DNA from: Solenopsis invicta
Lineage: Eukaryota; Arthropoda; Insecta; Hymenoptera; Formicidae
Direction of reading: 5' to 3'
DNA: 64,000 bases
NCBI RefSeq assembly: GCF_016802725.1
Contig: NC_052679.1
Location: forward strand, 13,559,463-13,623,462
Shown: positions 59,877-64,000 of the stretch, in pieces
How the letters are laid out: each line of letters starts with the position of its first letter
How positions within the stretch are numbered: position 1 is the first letter of the stretch
Program-made: the position numbers and the translations under genes
Notes under the pieces: model-generated
The model's database searches: none
What the model saw: only the letters and a program-made list of their open reading frames with translations
What the model was told of the DNA's origin: nothing

Positions 59877-60612
59877 GGGTATATTCCGAACTGTGTTAGT
59901 TTGGCTTATTTTTTTTTCTAAAAGTTGGCAGCCAGGTTGGTTTAACTAAACGGAGAAGTGTTCCGCACTCATCATTTAACCTATCAATACCTCTTAAGAA
60001 CGAATATTTATAGTATATCTTCTTCTTTTTTAATAAAATATGTAAATATGAATCGAAATAAAGTGATGATACTTGATGTGGCTTTTATAAGTTTTAGTTC
60101 AAGTGAGAGTGATAACAAAAATATAGAAATTTTTTTTAACAAAGATAAATATCATAAATATCATTTGATATAAAGTTGTATAGTACTGGAACTTTTTAAT
60201 AATTTTAATACTTTTTAATGTTTTAGTTTTTGTAGATTTACTTTTATTAAATAACTCGGGATATTTTTGTTTTTGCGTAATTAAAAATTTTTCTACGTAT
60301 GATGGATCTTAAAAGTTAAAAATTATGAGAAAAATTTTGTTTTTGTAATAATTTATTACAATATTTACCATTATGAGCTAAATCGTTAATATCTTTTGGC
60401 ATCAAAAAAATTGTAAGTTTTATTATCATCTTGTATCTTTAAAGAATACATTTTTAACATCTTTTTTTGGTTTAACACAGCGTCCACGATTTACGATGTT
60501 TGCAGGTTATTGCAGGTTAAACGATGAGTGCAGAACACTTCTCCGTTTAGTTACATGACTGCCAACTTTTAGAAAAAAAATAAGCCAAACTTACACCGTT
60601 CGGAATATACCC
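59877..60612. mobile_element. 736-bp element with >90-bp inverted ends
   Basis: The left end GGGTATATTCCGAACTGTGT and the reverse complement of the right end GGGTATATTCCGAACGGTGT align. The match goes on through AGTTTGGCTTATTTTTTTT, CTAAAAGTTGGCAG, and CTAAACGGAGAAGTGTTC. ATG lies on both sides (59874-59876, 60613-60615), a possible 3-bp duplication. Two short frames inside have no family. Confidence 0.8.
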
Positions 60613-60959
60613 ATGGTAAACACCTACATTTTTTGTGCAAGAATATCAATATGTTATTACTATTCATGCTCTATTCAAATCATACCGGACACTGATACAT
60701 TTATACGGAAGTTGTATTTATTTTTCTCATTTGACTTTTCAGTTAGTTTCTAGGCGAACCGACGCCGACGGTGATACGCATCATATCGCGCATACGGATA
60801 TTGCGATTATTGGTGCAGATAAACGAGGTCTCGCAGAAAAAAATGAAGACAAATAGAAAGCGACAGAAAGATGAATGGATAGATAGATATGGATAGATAT
60901 GAGTATATATATATAAACAAATGTCCAGATAGCAAAGTGTCATCTATGTAAAGTCATTA

Positions 60960-61295
60960 TACAATCATTTTAGATAAATGACGTCATGTTACTATTTATG
61001 ACATCACTTTTTTATCAATTAATGACGTTCTTTATTTTTCCTAATTAATGATTATGTATTAGTAACGTTATTAATAACTGTAATTAATAACGTTCTGTAA
61101 TTATTCAAGCTATGACGTATTTACAACATCGTATCTTTCACTAATTATAATTGACGTCAGTTAGATTTCCCATTTGACGCACTAGTAATGTTATTATGGA
61201 CTACAATTAATATCTTTTACTAATCCAACCTATGATGTATTTGGAACATCATATATTTCACCAATCATTGACGTCAGATAGATTTCCCAATATCT
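60960..61295. repeat. Two ~117-bp tandem units with TGACGTCA sites
   Basis: Unit 1 (about 61055-61172) and unit 2 (about 61173-61290) share AGTAA.GTTATTA, CTATGA.GTATTT..AACATC and TTGACGTCAG.TAGATTTCCCA. Perfect TGACGTCA palindromes lie at 60979-60986, 61152-61159 and 61269-61276. This is the classical CRE sequence, but no promoter is evident. Confidence 0.6.
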
Positions 61296-61925
61296 GTGGT
61301 GATGGAATATCCTGATATATCGTATAATTCATCAAATTCTAAGAATAACCGTTAAAATTATTTTGTTATAATTTATTTAGACATAATAGGATGCTTATTA
61401 AATGTTTGCTGTGTTCTTATAAAAACTGAATTTTAGCTTTGTAGGTAACAAAACTTTTCACAGGATATACTTTCTACGTAATTTTGAGAAATATGCTACA
61501 TATTAATTTTTTAATTTTAATTTAACTTGTAGACCTTGAATGTAAATTTTAAATAATATTATTGAATTTAATGTACATATATCGCAATGTGTGTATGAGT
61601 TCGGGAAATAAAACCATGGCTATGGTTGTGAAATACGATCGCCTGTGCATCTCTCTTGAGACTTTACAAACTCATTGTAGACATTGTATAATGTTTATCA
61701 GAAGCAAAGAAATTATTCTAAAGAAATTATTCTTAAGTTTTATTTAAAAAATTTTTAATCCATAAAAATTTTTAAAAAATATTTAATAGAATATATTTTA
61801 TGAAATGTTTGTAAAATTATTTTGTGACACTTATTTGTGTATGAAATCTTTGGAAGATCATTAACTTACGTCTTTTTATAAATAAAGACGTCTTTTATGA
61901 CATTGGTTATTAGTATTCCATGATC
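61295..61925. repeat. Left arm of a long inverted repeat
   Basis: Resembles the reverse complement of about 63130-63825. Shared blocks: ATTCTAA...TAACCGTTAAAATTA, GCAATGTGTGTATGAGT and GGTTGTGAAATA, TGTATAATGTTTAT, and TTATTTGTGTATGAAATCT. Identity looks moderate (an old repeat). Confidence 0.7.
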
Positions 61926-61998
61926 CCTCTCCTAATCTAAATATGCATCTCTTTTTTTTAGCAAATTGTAAATTGTGTTCATTCTATATACCCTACTA

Positions 61999-63005
61999 TT
62001 GGGTGTACAACTTAATTCGGTCCGTTTTTTTGCTTAAAAAACGCATTAAACGATAAAATGAATTAAAATCTTATTCAAAGTATTGTCTATCGCTAGCCAC
62101 TACTTTTTCCCATCTTTCTGGCAATTTATGAATTCCGTCGCGGAATAAGCGTTCATCTTTTGAAGCCAGAATGAATCAAGCCAATTTTTAATGTCTTGTT
62201 CTGAAGTGAAGCGTATTCCAGTCAAAACGTTCTACATCGATCGATTATTGCATTTTCCAAATCCGATTTTTAACCGGAACAGCAACATGAGGCCAGGCGT
62301 TGTCATGGTGAAAGATTATGGACTCGTGTTTGGTCGCATATTCTGGACTCTATATCTGGTCGCTTTTTCGGCTATAGCTCGCTTTAAACAGATCAATTGT
62401 TGCCTGTAGAAGTCTCCCGTGATAGTTTGACCAGGTTTTAGCAGCTCATAGTGGATCACACACTTCTGATCCCAACAAATACAGAGCATTACCTTGGCAC
62501 CATGGATATTTGGCTTGAGCGTGATGTTCCCGGTTGGCCGGGCTTTACATACAATTTTTTGCGTTTCGGGTTGTTGTAGTGAATCCATTTTTTGTCCCCA
62601 ATAATGATTCGATGCAAAAAAGATTTCTTTTTGTACCGTTCAAGCAACATTTTGGACGTGCAAAATCGTCGTCCGATATCTCTCGGTTTCAATTCGTATA
62701 GAACTCAATTCCCTTACTTTCGGATGTATTCCGCGGCTTTGAGTCCGTTCAAAATAGCTTGTTGAGTAACTTCCAACGTTTTGGCGAGCTCTTCTTGCAT
62801 TTGACACGAATCTTGATCAAGTAATGTTTCTAATTTTTCATCTTTAAACTTTTTTGGTTGACCCGAACGCTCTTTGCCTTCAACACTAAAATCACCACTT
62901 TTAAATCGTCGAAACCATTCTCCGCAAGATTTATACGATGATACAGATTCACCATACACTTCCACAAACATTCGATGCGCTTCAGCTGCCCCATGTGTGG
63001 GGAGC
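61999..63005 (-). mobile_element. Truncated mori-type mariner
   Basis: The 3' end carries TTGGGTGTACAACTTAATTC after a TA (61997-61998), a known style of mariner terminus. The partner end is missing: the similarity stops near 63005 within the first codons of the transposase. It lies in the spacer of the inverted repeat 61295-63825. Confidence 0.8.
62071..63005 (-). pseudogene. mori-type mariner transposase, fragmented
   Basis: Minus-strand pieces in order: RMFVEVYGESVSSYKSCGEW with FRRFKSGDF (helix-turn-helix), GRP-like SGQPKKF, ELKPRDIGRRF, HRIIIGDKKWIHYNNPKRKK (first Asp), IHGAKVMLCICWDQK, ELLKPGQTITGDFYRQQL, then in another frame FHHDNAWPHVAVPVKN (second Asp), and finally LFRDGIHKLPERWEKVVASD. 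The segment that should carry the third Asp is deleted. Several frameshifts and stops. The sequence style is that of the mori/DD37D-like group, but the third-residue spacing cannot be checked. Confidence 0.88.
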
Positions 63006-63129
63006 TATAGTTAATATTTACTGTATGAGTTATTGTCAAATAATGAAATAATATTCCACAATTCTTTCCTTTTCTTTATGCATTTAATATATCATGTAAT
63101 TTATGCGCTTATTATATAGAGTAAAATAG

Positions 63130-63825
63130 TAGGAAGATCGTGAAATACTAACTAATGCCATGCATTTTTATTTATAAAAATATAAATTAATAATCTTTAA
63201 TAGATTTTATACACAAATAAATGCTTCAAAACAAAGTTTTACGAACATTTTACAAAATATATTTTATAAAAAATAGAACTTTTTTATAAATTAAATAGAA
63301 ATAAGCTACTGTTTTTAATCATTTTTTTCAAAAATGATTTTTTTATAAAACTTAGAAATTAAAAAAATTTTTTTTGCTTTTAACAAACATTATACGATTA
63401 TAGTGAGATTGTAAATTCGTGTAAAAGAAATGCAATATGGCGGATGACCATATTTCACAACCACAACCCATATAATGTAATTTTACTTGCCGTATTCATA
63501 CACACATTACGACACATATTAAATTTAATAATATTATTTAAAAATTACATTCAAGGGCTACAAATTAGATTAAAGTTAAAAAATTTAAATGTAATATGCT
63601 TATCAAAATTCCGTCGAGACTGTACACCTGTAAAAATTTCTGCTATCTGCAAAACTAAAATTTCATTTTTATAAAAAACACAGAGAACATTAATTATCAT
63701 TAATTATCTTACAATATCTACATAGACTGTAGCGAAGTAATTTTAACGGTTGCTTTTAGAATTCAACACGAATCATATATACGAGAAATGATGTTCCATT
63801 ACCCTAGATATATTTCATGACCGCC
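63130..63825. repeat. Right arm of a long inverted repeat
   Basis: Partner of 61295-61925. A further diverged relative of its inner half lies at 14395-14520 and 15170-15400 (GTCGTGAAATACTAAC, GATTTTACACACAAATA, CATTTTATAAAATATATTTT), so this is a dispersed family. Confidence 0.65.
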
Positions 63826-64000
63826 GTTTTTCCTCTATTATATATTTAAATCCGTTAGATCAAAAATAGGTACACATAAAATAAAATAACAATATCATTG
63901 TTGCTTGGATGTCTACATAGATTTGAATCAAAGAAGTAAAAACGCTATGTAGAACCGATAATAATCCGTAATCAAATGAATTTTTTTACACACCGGGTTT

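Noticed and set aside
1..64000. CRISPR arrays, operons, ribosome binding sites, prophage
   Set aside because: GT-AG introns, eukaryotic transposon families and AT-rich non-coding DNA show a nuclear eukaryotic genome; no regularly spaced repeats were seen.

Overview
The window is AT-rich nuclear DNA of an animal, most likely an insect and plausibly a hymenopteran such as an ant. I infer this from the transposon set (P element with a THAP exon, mariners of three subfamilies, hAT, copia, solo LTRs) and from GT-AG introns. I see no complete host gene. What can be read is a transposon graveyard with deep nesting, plus one GC-richer island (about 20.4-24.3 kb) that may hold first or untranslated exons of a neighbouring gene.

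Layout: 1.58-2.35 kb, an inverted-repeat element with a tRNA-like sequence near its apex; 2.8 kb, a CACGCA microsatellite; 9.63-12.85 kb, a 3.2-kb non-autonomous DNA element flanked by TAA, carrying a hAT-like insert and a 396-bp element with a perfect 8-bp target duplication; 13.7-18.4 kb, diverged direct repeats about 2.63 kb apart; 20.4-24.3 kb, the GC-richer island; 24.4-25.2 kb, a TTCGA-rich element; 26.79-31.83 kb, a P element with inverted ends and an exact 8-bp duplication but a broken transposase; 32.0-33.4 kb, two mariner N-terminal fragments; 33.5-35.0 kb, one inverted-repeat element inside another; 35.86-39.31 kb, a second copy of the 3.2-kb family; 41.8-50.8 kb, a wrecked copia-like element (minus strand) containing a hAT deletion derivative, a solo LTR and a full-length mariner; 50.8-51.4 kb, a MITE and a second solo LTR; 51.54-57.79 kb, a 6.25-kb palindromic Tc1/mariner-type element with 1.19-kb inverted arms around a DD41D transposase gene; 58-61.3 kb, small hairpins and a 736-bp inverted-repeat element; 61.3-63.8 kb, a long inverted repeat around a decayed mori-type mariner.

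Nothing here works as a multigene pathway. The coherent units are single transposons: the P element, the mariner at 47.8-49.1 kb and the DD41D element each still have recognisable ends and a transposase with few lesions. The most unusual object is the 6.25-kb palindrome: both arms keep the same 120-codon frame, and the similarity of the arms falls off abruptly at one point. All calls come from reading the sequence by eye; identities and family names were not checked against a database.
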